Source: Deltaproteobacteria bacterium (GTDB lineage: Bacteria > Desulfobacterota > Desulfarculia > Adiutricales > Adiutricaceae). Taken from it: a stretch of DNA of 5,788 nucleotides. A program made the translations under genes and the position numbers. Positions 1-5,652 of the stretch are shown here, piece after piece. Where the stretch lies: contig JAITJP010000139.1 in assembly GCA_031278835.1 (NCBI GenBank), positions 1-5,788 on the forward strand. The letters run 5' to 3'. The notes under the pieces are model-generated. The model was not told the DNA's origin, searched no databases, and worked only from the letters and a program-made list of their open reading frames with translations. How positions within the stretch are numbered: position 1 is the first letter of the stretch; the number at the start of each line of letters is the position of its first letter.

Positions 1-453
1 CTGGGCGGGGTTAAAAAAGGCGGCGGCGGCTGTATTTGCCCGGAAAGCGTTCTTTTAAAAACCCTGGTCATGAATCTGGTTTTAAACCGCGACGAAGTGG
101 TCATATTGGACATGGAAGCCGGTTTGGAGCACCTGGGCCGGGCCACCAGCACCGGGGTAGACTGTTTAATCGCCGTTTGTGAACCTGGCCAAAGGTCTTT
201 GGAAACGGCCAGGATCGTGAAAAAATTATGCGCCGATCTGCGGATCAAACGGGTGGCCGTGGTTGGAAACAAGGTTAGAAACCAAAGCGACCGTGAATTT
301 ATCGAGCAAAACGTCGATGGACTCCAGGTTTTGGGTCACATTCCCTACGCCGATTCCATTGTCGAGGCCGACCGCGAAGGCATCTCGGTTTTTCACCACT
401 CGCCCGAAGCCGTTGAGGCCGGCCGAATCATCTACGGCAACCTGGTCCGCTAA
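1..453 (+). CDS. cooC: CooC-like carbon monoxide dehydrogenase maturation ATPase, 3' part
   Basis: The reading frame is open from base 1 to the TAA at 451-453, giving the last 150 residues of a protein usually about 250-260 long. The N-terminal P-loop lies outside the window. Residues 7-15 read GGGGCICPE. The C-x-C pair (Cys11, Cys13 of this fragment) matches the dimer-interface metal-binding cysteines of CooC. It is followed by VVILDMEAGLEHLGR (residues 33-47), the switch/Walker B-like block of this SIMIBI ATPase family, by VVGNKVRN (a base-recognition NK motif), and by a GHIPYADSIVEADREG block near the C-terminus. CooC is a cytoplasmic ATP-dependent factor that helps insert nickel into the C-cluster of CO dehydrogenase. 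No CODH gene is visible here, so the partner is inferred. A general MinD/Mrp-type ATPase is less likely because of the C-x-C and the AGLEHLGR block. Confidence 0.87.
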   Translation: MGGVKKGGGGCICPESVLLKTLVMNLVLNRDEVVILDMEAGLEHLGRATSTGVDCLIAVCEPGQRSLETARIVKKLCADLRIKRVAVVGNKVRNQSDREFIEQNVDGLQVLGHIPYADSIVEADREGISVFHHSPEAVEAGRIIYGNLVR

Positions 454-1593
454 ATGAGCTCCGATCTCAGAGAAACGAATCTCGCCGCCTATTTGGCGGC
501 GGATCCGTTTCAAAGGCGACGCCAGAGGCCCAGTCAAAGGGTCTTGGAGGATCTTCGGCCCACCTACGCCATTGACGTCGATAGGATCTTACATTCACAA
601 GCCTATACGAGATACATCGATAAAACCCAAGTTTTTTATTTACTCAGAAATTCTCACATCACCCACCGAGTCATCCACGTCCAGATGGTCTCCAGGATCG
701 CCAGGACCATTGGCCAAAAATTAAATCTCAATCTTGATCTTATTGAAGCCGCCGCCTTAGGCCACGACCTAGGCCACGCCCCCTTTGGCCACGACGGCGA
801 GGCTTATCTCTCGGAACTTTGCCAACAAGCTTCCATTGGCCGCTTTGTTCACGCGGTCATGAGTTTAAGGTGTCTTGAGAGGCTTGAAAAATCTGGCCAG
901 GGCCTAAATCTTACTTTGGGAGTTTTGGACGCCATCCTCTGTCATGACGGGGAATCCGATTTTTCCACTTTGGCCCCCGAGCCTGGCCAAAAATCTTTCG
1001 CCGAACTCGATCGGCGCGAAAAAATCAGGATTACTGATCCAAGCCTAACCGTCCGGCCCATGACCAGGGAGGGCTGTTTGGTTAGATTATGCGACACGGT
1101 CAGCTATGTCGGGCGCGATCTTGAGGACGCCATCGAGGTGGGCCTAATCGATCGAGACCAATTACCCGATCACATCAAAAATACCCTGGGCTCCACCAAC
1201 GGCACCATTGTCTACAAACTGGTTGAAAACATCATCGAGGAATCGAAAGCTAATCCTGAAAAAATCGCTTTTTCCCCGGAAATGGCCAAGGCCCTAATTG
1301 ATCTAAAAAATTTTAACCGAGAAAATATTTACTATAATCCAAAAATCAAACGAGAGGCCCCTAAAATTAAGCGTCTTTACCGGATCCTTTTTGAAACTTT
1401 TTTGGAAGACTTCAATCAAGGTCCTTTTTTAAACCCAACCAAACGCTTCCTAAAAAACCTCGACCAAAGATACCGAGAAGAAGAGCCCCCAGAAATAAAA
1501 ACCCGGGATTTTTTGGCTACCCTAACCGACGACGTTTTTCTGCACATCGCCAGAGAACTAACTATGCCCAGATGGCGAAGCGACTCGATTTAA
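454..1593 (+). CDS. dgt: dGTPase-family HD-domain deoxynucleotide triphosphohydrolase
   Basis: This 379-residue protein has the full dGTPase-type HD metal site: His75 (in THRVIHV), the His104-Asp105 doublet in GHDLGHAPFGHDGE, and Asp214 in CDTVSYVGRDLEDAI. The family block RILHSQAYTRYIDKTQVF (about residues 44-61) precedes it, and CHDGES follows. The family hydrolyses dNTPs, classically dGTP, to the nucleoside and inorganic tripolyphosphate, and helps set the dNTP pool in the cytoplasm. The C-terminal third (FNRENIYYNPKIKRE onward) matches the helical tail of short dGTPases. The true substrate cannot be read from sequence, and many members are allosteric with mixed dNTP specificity. The ATG directly follows the upstream TAA with no spacer and no clear Shine-Dalgarno, which suggests translational coupling to cooC. 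An AT-rich gap follows the stop. Family assignment is firm; the gene symbol is at family level. Confidence 0.9.
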   Translation: MSSDLRETNLAAYLAADPFQRRRQRPSQRVLEDLRPTYAIDVDRILHSQAYTRYIDKTQVFYLLRNSHITHRVIHVQMVSRIARTIGQKLNLNLDLIEAAALGHDLGHAPFGHDGEAYLSELCQQASIGRFVHAVMSLRCLERLEKSGQGLNLTLGVLDAILCHDGESDFSTLAPEPGQKSFAELDRREKIRITDPSLTVRPMTREGCLVRLCDTVSYVGRDLEDAIEVGLIDRDQLPDHIKNTLGSTNGTIVYKLVENIIEESKANPEKIAFSPEMAKALIDLKNFNRENIYYNPKIKREAPKIKRLYRILFETFLEDFNQGPFLNPTKRFLKNLDQRYREEEPPEIKTRDFLATLTDDVFLHIARELTMPRWRSDSI

Positions 1594-1759
1594 GCCAAAA
1601 AAATAAAATCATCGCTAATTAGGCTAATTTCAAAATTACTTACAAACTTAATTGAGTTAATTTTTTTTAAAAATTTCGAGAAAATTTTATTAATAAAGTA
1701 GCCCGCCCCGAAATTGAACCTTTTTTGCCCTTAAGCCAACAAAAAACTTTTTTCTTGGT

Positions 1760-1765
1760 TATAAT
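1760..1765 (+). promoter_or_regulatory. Candidate -10 box (TATAAT) for kdsA-kdsC
   Basis: A perfect TATAAT lies 129 bases before the kdsA start codon, in the only long gap of the window. It is downstream of an A/T-tract stretch (AACAAAAAACTTTTTTC) that could act as an UP-like element. No good -35 is present: 16-18-base spacers give AACAAA, CAACAA or CCAACA. A TG lies upstream but one base off the extended -10 position. If used, transcription would start near 1772 and the mRNA would carry a leader of about 120 nt including the large stem-loop. In AT-rich sequence a TATAAT can occur by chance. Confidence 0.35.
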
Positions 1766-1777
1766 GTAATACCAACT

Positions 1778-1824
1778 GGCCCGTTTATTTTTTGGCCGGC
1801 TGGCTTGCCTATAAATAAACGGCC
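1778..1824 (+). promoter_or_regulatory. Large imperfect stem-loop in the kdsA leader
   Basis: GGCC (1778-1781) plus GTTTATTT (1783-1790) pairs with AAATAAAC (1813-1820) plus GGCC (1821-1824), with only C1782 bulged. After two mismatches the stem can extend through GGC (1794-1796) with GCC (1807-1809), leaving a loop of about 10 bases. No U-run follows on either strand, so it does not look like an intrinsic terminator. Its position just after a TATAAT box and about 70 bases before the kdsA start suggests a 5' UTR structure, for example for mRNA stability or leader control. A protein-binding inverted repeat is an alternative. The pairing is seen directly; any function is inference. Confidence 0.45.
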
Positions 1825-1883
1825 TTAGAAAAACACAAAAATACCATGGGCCATTTTTTTGGGGCCAGACCAATTACCATAAA

Positions 1884-1890
1884 AAGGAAA
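1884..1890 (+). promoter_or_regulatory. Ribosome binding site of kdsA, fixing a TTG start
   Basis: AAGGAAA, with AGGA at 1885-1888, lies 6 bases before TTG at 1895-1897. An in-frame TAA at 1880-1882 excludes any longer protein. The next ATG-type choices would remove the N-terminal part before the conserved IAGPC motif. The TTG start is therefore well supported. Confidence 0.75.
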
Positions 1891-1894
1891 TTTT

Positions 1895-2743
1895 TTGACC
1901 AATACAGTTAAAATAAAAAACGTTACGGTGGGCGATGGTTCTTTGTGCCTGATCGCCGGCCCTTGCGTCATAGAATCTCCGGAAATCATGCGTCAAAGCG
2001 CCGAGACCTTAAAGGCCATCACCTCGGAACTGGGACTACCTTTTGTTTTCAAATCAAGCTTTGACAAGGCCAACCGTTCAAGTCTTGGCTCATTTCGCGG
2101 GCCCGGCTTTGATCGGGGTTTAACCATCTTGGCCGATCTAAAAAAAGAATTTAATTTTCCCATTATTAGCGATATACACGATATCCAGCAGGTCAAAGAG
2201 GCCTCCGGGGTCCTGGACGCCCTTCAGATTCCGGCCTTTCTGTCCCGGCAAACCGACCTGTTGGTGGCCGCCGCCGATAGTGGACTGCCCCTTAACGTCA
2301 AAAAAGGCCAATTCATGGCCCCAGACGACATGAAACTCGTGGTGGAAAAAGCCCAATCAAGTAAGGCTTTTCAGGGCCTGTGCCTATGTGAGCGCGGGGC
2401 CTCCTTTGGCTACCACAACTTAGTCGTTGACATGAGATCCCTAGTAATCATGCGGGAATTTAATTGGCCGATCGTTTTTGACGCCACCCACAGCGTTCAA
2501 TTACCCTCGGCCGGAGGCTCCCGAAGTGGCGGGGATCGCCGTTTTATCCCTTATCTGGCCAGGGCGGCGGTCTCCGTTGGGGTGGAGGCCCTTTTCATGG
2601 AAATCCATCCCAATCCAGAAAAGGCCTTATGTGACGGCCCCAACCAATGGCCCTTAAGTAAAGCCAAGGCCTTACTGAGTAACCTTAAAAACCTTCATCT
2701 GGCCAACCTTGAATTAAACAACACCTACGCTAAGGAGTCCTAA
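1895..2743 (+). CDS. kdsA: 3-deoxy-D-manno-octulosonate 8-phosphate synthase (KdsA), metal-dependent type
   Basis: This 282-residue cytoplasmic enzyme (about the usual KdsA length) condenses phosphoenolpyruvate with arabinose 5-phosphate to give Kdo-8-phosphate, the committed step to the Kdo of lipopolysaccharide. Diagnostic blocks are IAGPCVIES (20-28), FKSSFDKANRSS (52-63, substrate and phosphate binding), VKKGQFMAPDDM, FDATHSVQLP and MEIHPNPEKALCDGPNQW. The four metal ligands of the metal-dependent class are all present: Cys24, His199, Glu236 and Asp247, with spacing close to Aquifex Cys11/His185/Glu222/Asp233. In the metal-independent E. coli type the Cys is Asn. KANRSS separates it from the related DAHP synthase. 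It begins with TTG behind a good ribosome binding site. kdsC begins one base after its stop, and the kdsC ribosome binding site lies inside the kdsA 3' end, indicating an operon. Confidence 0.96.
   Translation: MTNTVKIKNVTVGDGSLCLIAGPCVIESPEIMRQSAETLKAITSELGLPFVFKSSFDKANRSSLGSFRGPGFDRGLTILADLKKEFNFPIISDIHDIQQVKEASGVLDALQIPAFLSRQTDLLVAAADSGLPLNVKKGQFMAPDDMKLVVEKAQSSKAFQGLCLCERGASFGYHNLVVDMRSLVIMREFNWPIVFDATHSVQLPSAGGSRSGGDRRFIPYLARAAVSVGVEALFMEIHPNPEKALCDGPNQWPLSKAKALLSNLKNLHLANLELNNTYAKES
2732..2737 (+). promoter_or_regulatory. Ribosome binding site of kdsC inside kdsA
   Basis: AAGGAG lies within the last codons of kdsA, 7 bases before the kdsC ATG at 2745. It is the strongest Shine-Dalgarno in the window and fits coupled translation of the two consecutive Kdo pathway enzymes. 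Confidence 0.8.
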
Positions 2744-2744
2744 G

Positions 2745-3290
2745 ATGCGCACGCCGCCAAACCCCTTTCCTAACATCAAATGGATAGGCTTTGACGTTGA
2801 CGGGGTCATGACCGATGGGGGTATCATAATCAATGACCAGGGAGTGGAATCTAAACGCTTTAATAGCCGCGACGGCTTTGGCATAAAACAACTGGTCAAA
2901 GCCGGCCTGAGAGTAGCCATAATAACCGGCCGAACCAGCGGAGTGGTCGAACACCGGGCCAAGGAAATGGGGGTTACCGAGGTCCACCAAAAGGCCTTAA
3001 ATAAACTTGAGGTCTACGACCAAGTCCTTAGCTCCACGGGTCTAAAGCCGGAAGAAACCGCCTTTGCCGGGGATGACATCGTTGACTTGCCCATCTTAAT
3101 TCGCTGCGGTTTGGCCATGGCCCCCTCAGACGCCGATCCCGAGGTCCTAAGACGCGTTCACCTGGTCACCCAAGCCAAAGGCGGCCATGGGGCCGTAAGG
3201 GAAATGGTCGAGTACGTCTTAACCGGCCTGGGTCTTTGGCCCGAGGTCTTGGCCCATTACTTGGACCCCAATTTTAAATCAAATAAGTAA
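2745..3290 (+). CDS. kdsC: 3-deoxy-D-manno-octulosonate 8-phosphate phosphatase (KdsC)
   Basis: This 181-residue HAD-superfamily phosphatase removes the phosphate from Kdo-8-phosphate to release Kdo, the step after KdsA. All HAD motifs are visible. Motif I is FDVDGVMTDG with nucleophile Asp17 and general acid/base Asp19. Motif II is Thr61 in IITGRTS, motif III is Lys87 in HQKALNKLEVY, and motif IV is GDDIVDLP with Asp110 and Asp111/Asp114. The C-terminal GGHGAVRE (146-153) is typical of KdsC, whose tail closes the active site of the tetramer. Length and the absence of a large cap domain fit the small C0-type KdsC rather than a fused CMP-sugar synthetase or a general HAD enzyme. It is separated from kdsA by one base and preceded by AAGGAG. 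The context and the motifs agree. Confidence 0.95.
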   Translation: MRTPPNPFPNIKWIGFDVDGVMTDGGIIINDQGVESKRFNSRDGFGIKQLVKAGLRVAIITGRTSGVVEHRAKEMGVTEVHQKALNKLEVYDQVLSSTGLKPEETAFAGDDIVDLPILIRCGLAMAPSDADPEVLRRVHLVTQAKGGHGAVREMVEYVLTGLGLWPEVLAHYLDPNFKSNK

Positions 3291-3300
3291 AAACTTACTT
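3285..3300 (+). other. Small inverted repeat over the kdsC stop codon
   Basis: AAGTAA (3285-3290) can pair with TTACTT (3295-3300) around an AAAC loop, a 6-bp stem that includes the kdsC stop codon. It is followed by TACTTTAGGC and not a continuous T-run, so it is a poor intrinsic terminator. It could weakly attenuate or protect the 3' end between kdsC and uvrC, or be chance in AT-rich sequence. Confidence 0.3.
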
Positions 3301-3320
3301 TACTTTAGGCTAAAATGTAA

Positions 3321-3362
3321 AAAATCCTCTGGCTTTGGCCCCATCTAAAAAACGGGGATTTT
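3321..3362 (+). promoter_or_regulatory. Structured uvrC translation start region
   Basis: The likely Shine-Dalgarno GGGGA (3354-3358) can be paired in two ways. CCCC (3339-3342) matches GGGG (3354-3357). AAAATCC (3321-3327) matches GGATTTT (3356-3362), which also covers the TTG at 3361. The two pairings share bases and exclude each other. Both would hide the ribosome binding site, giving a possible low or switchable initiation rate for uvrC. A TAAAAT at 3311-3316 could be a -10 box but has no matching -35. The pairing is visible; regulation is inference. Confidence 0.35.
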
Positions 3363-3363
3363 G

Positions 3364-5547
3364 GTGGAGAGAACCAACGAAGAAAACTTAAACCAAAGCG
3401 CCTCCAATGAGACGCCGCCCCCGGTTGAGGCTTGCTCCCAGCCCTGCCTGGCTAAGCCAGTCGCCCCGGAAACCGGTTCCCTTGGCCAGGCCAATCTAAC
3501 CCTGGCCCACCAAGACTATCAAGGCGCCCCAAAATCACCTAAGCCCCTCAAAGCCAAGAAAGCCCGGGCCCGACCCGTGGACGAGGCCGCCCCGGAGGCT
3601 GGCTGGCCGGGCCAGGCCAATCAAGCCCTGGCCCGGCCCGTGGATGAGGTTGCCCCGGAGGCCGGATCGGCCGAGGCCCTAAAAAGACTGCGCTCGCTTG
3701 CCCTGGATCTGCCAAACTCACCCGGAGTCTATCTCATGAAAGACCAGGGCGGGCGGGTCATCTATGTCGGCAAAGCCAAGGTTTTGCCCAAAAGGGTTTC
3801 TTCATATTTTAGGGACAAAAATCTTAGCCCGAGAATCACTTTACTGGTAAACAAAATCGAGTCCTTTGATTTCATGGTCACGGCCACTGAAAAAGAAGCC
3901 TTGATTCTCGAAAATAATTTAATCAAAAAATATCGGCCAAGGTTTAACGTCATCCTCAGGGACGACAAAACCTACGCCTCACTGCGCCTAAGCGTCACCG
4001 AGGCCTTTCCCCGCTTGGAAACGGTCAGACGGCCTGTTCGGGACGGCAGCCTGATTTTTGGGCCCTTCCCCTCGGCCACCTCGCTAAAAGAAACCCTCAG
4101 AATCGTAAACCGCCTATTTCCGCTCCGTAAATGCAAAAGGCCCGACGTCAAAAAAATTGATCGGCCTTGTCTAAACTATCAGATCGGCCAATGCCTGGCC
4201 CCTTGCCGGCCCGAGGTCACCGCCGAGGAATACAAAGTATTAACCGACCAAGTCCGGCTGTTTTTTATGGGCCGCCAAGGGGATCTTATTAAAGGCATGG
4301 AAGCGGCCATGAAAAAAGCTTCCGAAAAACTCGATTTTGAAGCAGCGGCCACCATCAGGGACCGCCTGGCCGACATCAAGCAAACCCTGGAACGTCAAGT
4401 GGTATCTTTGAGCGAAAACAAAGATCTTGACGTCTGGGCCCTGGCCCATAAGGATGGACTTATTCAGGCGGCCGTTTTGACCATTCGAAACGGGGTGGTT
4501 TCCGGTTGTCGGCCCCTTTCCGTAGAGGGCGAGGACTGGGCGGGCGAGACGATACCGAGTTTGGTCGGCCAGTTTTATCGGGAAGGCGACTTTATCCCCG
4601 AGGAGATTTGCCTCCCAGAACCGCCCCCCGAGGCCGAGAGGCGGCTTTTGATTGATTACTTGTCTAGCCTGAAAGGATCGCCGGTTAAACTGCTCTCCCC
4701 TGCCAAAGGCGAAAAATTTCGGCTTTTGGAGATGGCCGCCGAAAACGCCAAGGCTATTTTGGACGAGCGGGTTGAGAAAATGACCTTAACCAAGTCAGTC
4801 TTGGCCGAACTCATGGCCAAGCTAGCCCTACCCACCATCCCAAAACGCCTGGAATGCTTTGACCTAGCCCATCTCCAGGGCACGGCCAACGTGGCCGGCA
4901 TGGTGGTCATGGAAGACGGCCAATGGAAAAAAAACCAGTATCGAAAGTTTAAGATAAAAACCGCTCCGGGCGGAGACGATTACGCCGGGATGCGCGAAGT
5001 CATCGGCCGACGCTTTAGCCACCAAGGGGATAACCTAAACTGGCCCAGCCCGGACTTGGTTTTAATCGACGGCGGCCGGGGTCAACTCTCGGCCGTCCTG
5101 GCGGCTTTTTCTGATTTGGGCCTAAGCCCGCCGCCCCTGGCCGGCATTGCCAAAGATCGTGACGACCATGGCCCGGACCGCGTTTTTCTGCCTGGCCGCA
5201 AAAACCCGGCTGACCTAAAACCCGGCTCAGCCGCCCTAATGTTACTGGCTAAACTCCGAGACGAGGCCCACCGTTTCTGCCGAACCTACCACCACGCTCT
5301 TAGGAGCAAAGAAATGCTCTCAAGCCATCTCATGGAAGTAAAGGGCATTGGTAAAAAGCGCCTCCAAGCCCTGGTCAATAAATACCCAACCCTGGAGGAT
5401 ATCAACAAAGCCTCAGACGATGATTTAATTAGCCTAACCAAACTGGCCCCGGAGCCCTTGAAAGAACTTCGAAAAAAAGTCAAGGCCCTCATCTCTGGGG
5501 CCAAGTCAAAAAAGCTCAATAAAGCGGAAAACCCCGACCTTGATTAA
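3364..5547 (+). CDS. uvrC: UvrABC excinuclease subunit C with repeat-bearing N-terminal extension
   Basis: UvrC makes both incisions around DNA lesions bound by UvrB. Numbering is from GTG 3364 (727 residues; E. coli UvrC has 610). Residues 1-105 are an extra low-complexity Ala/Pro/Glu/Lys-rich region with repeats. The GIY-YIG nuclease for the 3' cut follows: PGVY (Tyr123), IYVGKAK (Tyr134, Lys137), Arg144, Glu183, Asn195. Cys257, 269, 277 and 281 have the spacing of the Fe-S cysteines reported in E. coli UvrC (154/166/174/178). The UVR motif that binds UvrB is near 307-341. The RNase H-like domain for the 5' cut has Asp500 (FDLAH), Asp539 (DDYAGM), Asp569 (IDGGRGQL) and His636 (RDEAHRF). A helix-hairpin-helix has GIG at 661-663; the second hairpin looks degenerate. 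TTG 3361 is also possible, but GTG 3364 is better spaced (5 bases) from GGGGA. An in-frame TAA lies at 3346-3348. Confidence 0.95.
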   Translation: MERTNEENLNQSASNETPPPVEACSQPCLAKPVAPETGSLGQANLTLAHQDYQGAPKSPKPLKAKKARARPVDEAAPEAGWPGQANQALARPVDEVAPEAGSAEALKRLRSLALDLPNSPGVYLMKDQGGRVIYVGKAKVLPKRVSSYFRDKNLSPRITLLVNKIESFDFMVTATEKEALILENNLIKKYRPRFNVILRDDKTYASLRLSVTEAFPRLETVRRPVRDGSLIFGPFPSATSLKETLRIVNRLFPLRKCKRPDVKKIDRPCLNYQIGQCLAPCRPEVTAEEYKVLTDQVRLFFMGRQGDLIKGMEAAMKKASEKLDFEAAATIRDRLADIKQTLERQVVSLSENKDLDVWALAHKDGLIQAAVLTIRNGVVSGCRPLSVEGEDWAGETIPSLVGQFYREGDFIPEEICLPEPPPEAERRLLIDYLSSLKGSPVKLLSPAKGEKFRLLEMAAENAKAILDERVEKMTLTKSVLAELMAKLALPTIPKRLECFDLAHLQGTANVAGMVVMEDGQWKKNQYRKFKIKTAPGGDDYAGMREVIGRRFSHQGDNLNWPSPDLVLIDGGRGQLSAVLAAFSDLGLSPPPLAGIAKDRDDHGPDRVFLPGRKNPADLKPGSAALMLLAKLRDEAHRFCRTYHHALRSKEMLSSHLMEVKGIGKKRLQALVNKYPTLEDINKASDDDLISLTKLAPEPLKELRKKVKALISGAKSKKLNKAENPDLD
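3451..3666 (+). repeat. In-frame repeats in the uvrC 5' extension
   Basis: Codons 3568-3630 (ARPVDEAAPEAGWPGQANQAL) are followed directly by a second copy starting at 3631 (ARPVDEVAPEAG, to 3666), a 63-base period. Over the 36 shared bases I count 30 matches. Four of the six changes are synonymous and the other two are one Ala-to-Val codon. A more diverged earlier copy at 3451-3507 reads AKPVAPETGSLGQANLTLA, lacks three codons, and shares GGCCAGGCCAAT exactly (3484-3495 and 3610-3621). A basic spacer, KSPKPLKAKKARARP, lies between copies one and two. The in-frame period suggests the segment is translated and grew by duplication. Confidence 0.8.
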
Positions 5548-5625
5548 TCTTTGGTTAATCTCGGCCAGGGCTCTTAGGAATTTTGTTTATTTTTTTTGTG
5601 ATTTTTCCTCGGGGGAAATTTCGAT

Positions 5626-5652
5626 AGGTCAAAAATCTGACTTTTTATTTTT
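5626..5652 (+). terminator. Weak intrinsic terminator candidate after uvrC
   Basis: AGGTCA (5626-5631) pairs with TGACTT (5638-5643) through a 6-base loop, including one G-U pair, and runs into TTTTTATTTTT. It lies about 80 bases after the uvrC stop in the convergent spacer (5548-5650) and reaches the stop codon of the minus-strand gene. The stem is short, so efficiency is doubtful. Nearby, TTTCC/GGAAA around TCGGG (5605-5616) is a second small hairpin without a following T-run. Confidence 0.35.

Larger units (their letters stand above)
1594..1894. other. AT-rich intergenic region and kdsA leader
   Basis: This 301-base gap between the dGTPase gene and kdsA is much richer in A and T than the flanking genes. 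The first part has two GCTAATT repeats (1614-1620 and 1623-1629) and a run of eight T at 1661-1668, preceded only by a 4-bp AACT/AGTT stem (1645-1648 with 1655-1658). It may end the upstream transcript but is weak. A pure A/T inverted repeat, AAAATTT cgaga AAATTTT, lies just after it. The second half has a TATAAT box, a large stem-loop at 1778-1824, a smaller bulged pairing (1847-1852 with 1863-1867) and the kdsA ribosome binding site. I see no convincing gene on either strand and no tRNA. Confidence 0.6.

Noticed and set aside
1645..1668. Possible intrinsic terminator after the dGTPase gene
   Set aside because: The T-run of eight is good, but the only stem is AACT/AGTT, four A/T-rich pairs, too weak to list as a terminator.
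1810..1815. TATAAA as an alternative -10 box for kdsA
   Set aside because: It lies inside the 3' arm of the large stem-loop and has no -35-like hexamer at 16-18 bases.
1667..1873. Minus-strand 68-codon frame in the kdsA leader
   Set aside because: Its composition reflects AT-rich spacer (Lys, Phe, Ile, Trp runs). It has no motif, and it covers the stem-loop and promoter candidate.
1861..1890. Riboswitch-like element just before kdsA
   Set aside because: Only a short bulged pairing with a T-rich loop is present. No known aptamer consensus could be recognised.
2714..2990. Minus-strand frames antisense to kdsC
   Set aside because: They overlap a fully conserved kdsC on the opposite strand and show no motif of their own.
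3640..3642. GTG inside the uvrC repeat as an alternative start that would shorten the extension
   Set aside because: No Shine-Dalgarno lies at a proper distance, and the synonymous pattern of the repeats favours translation of the upstream part.
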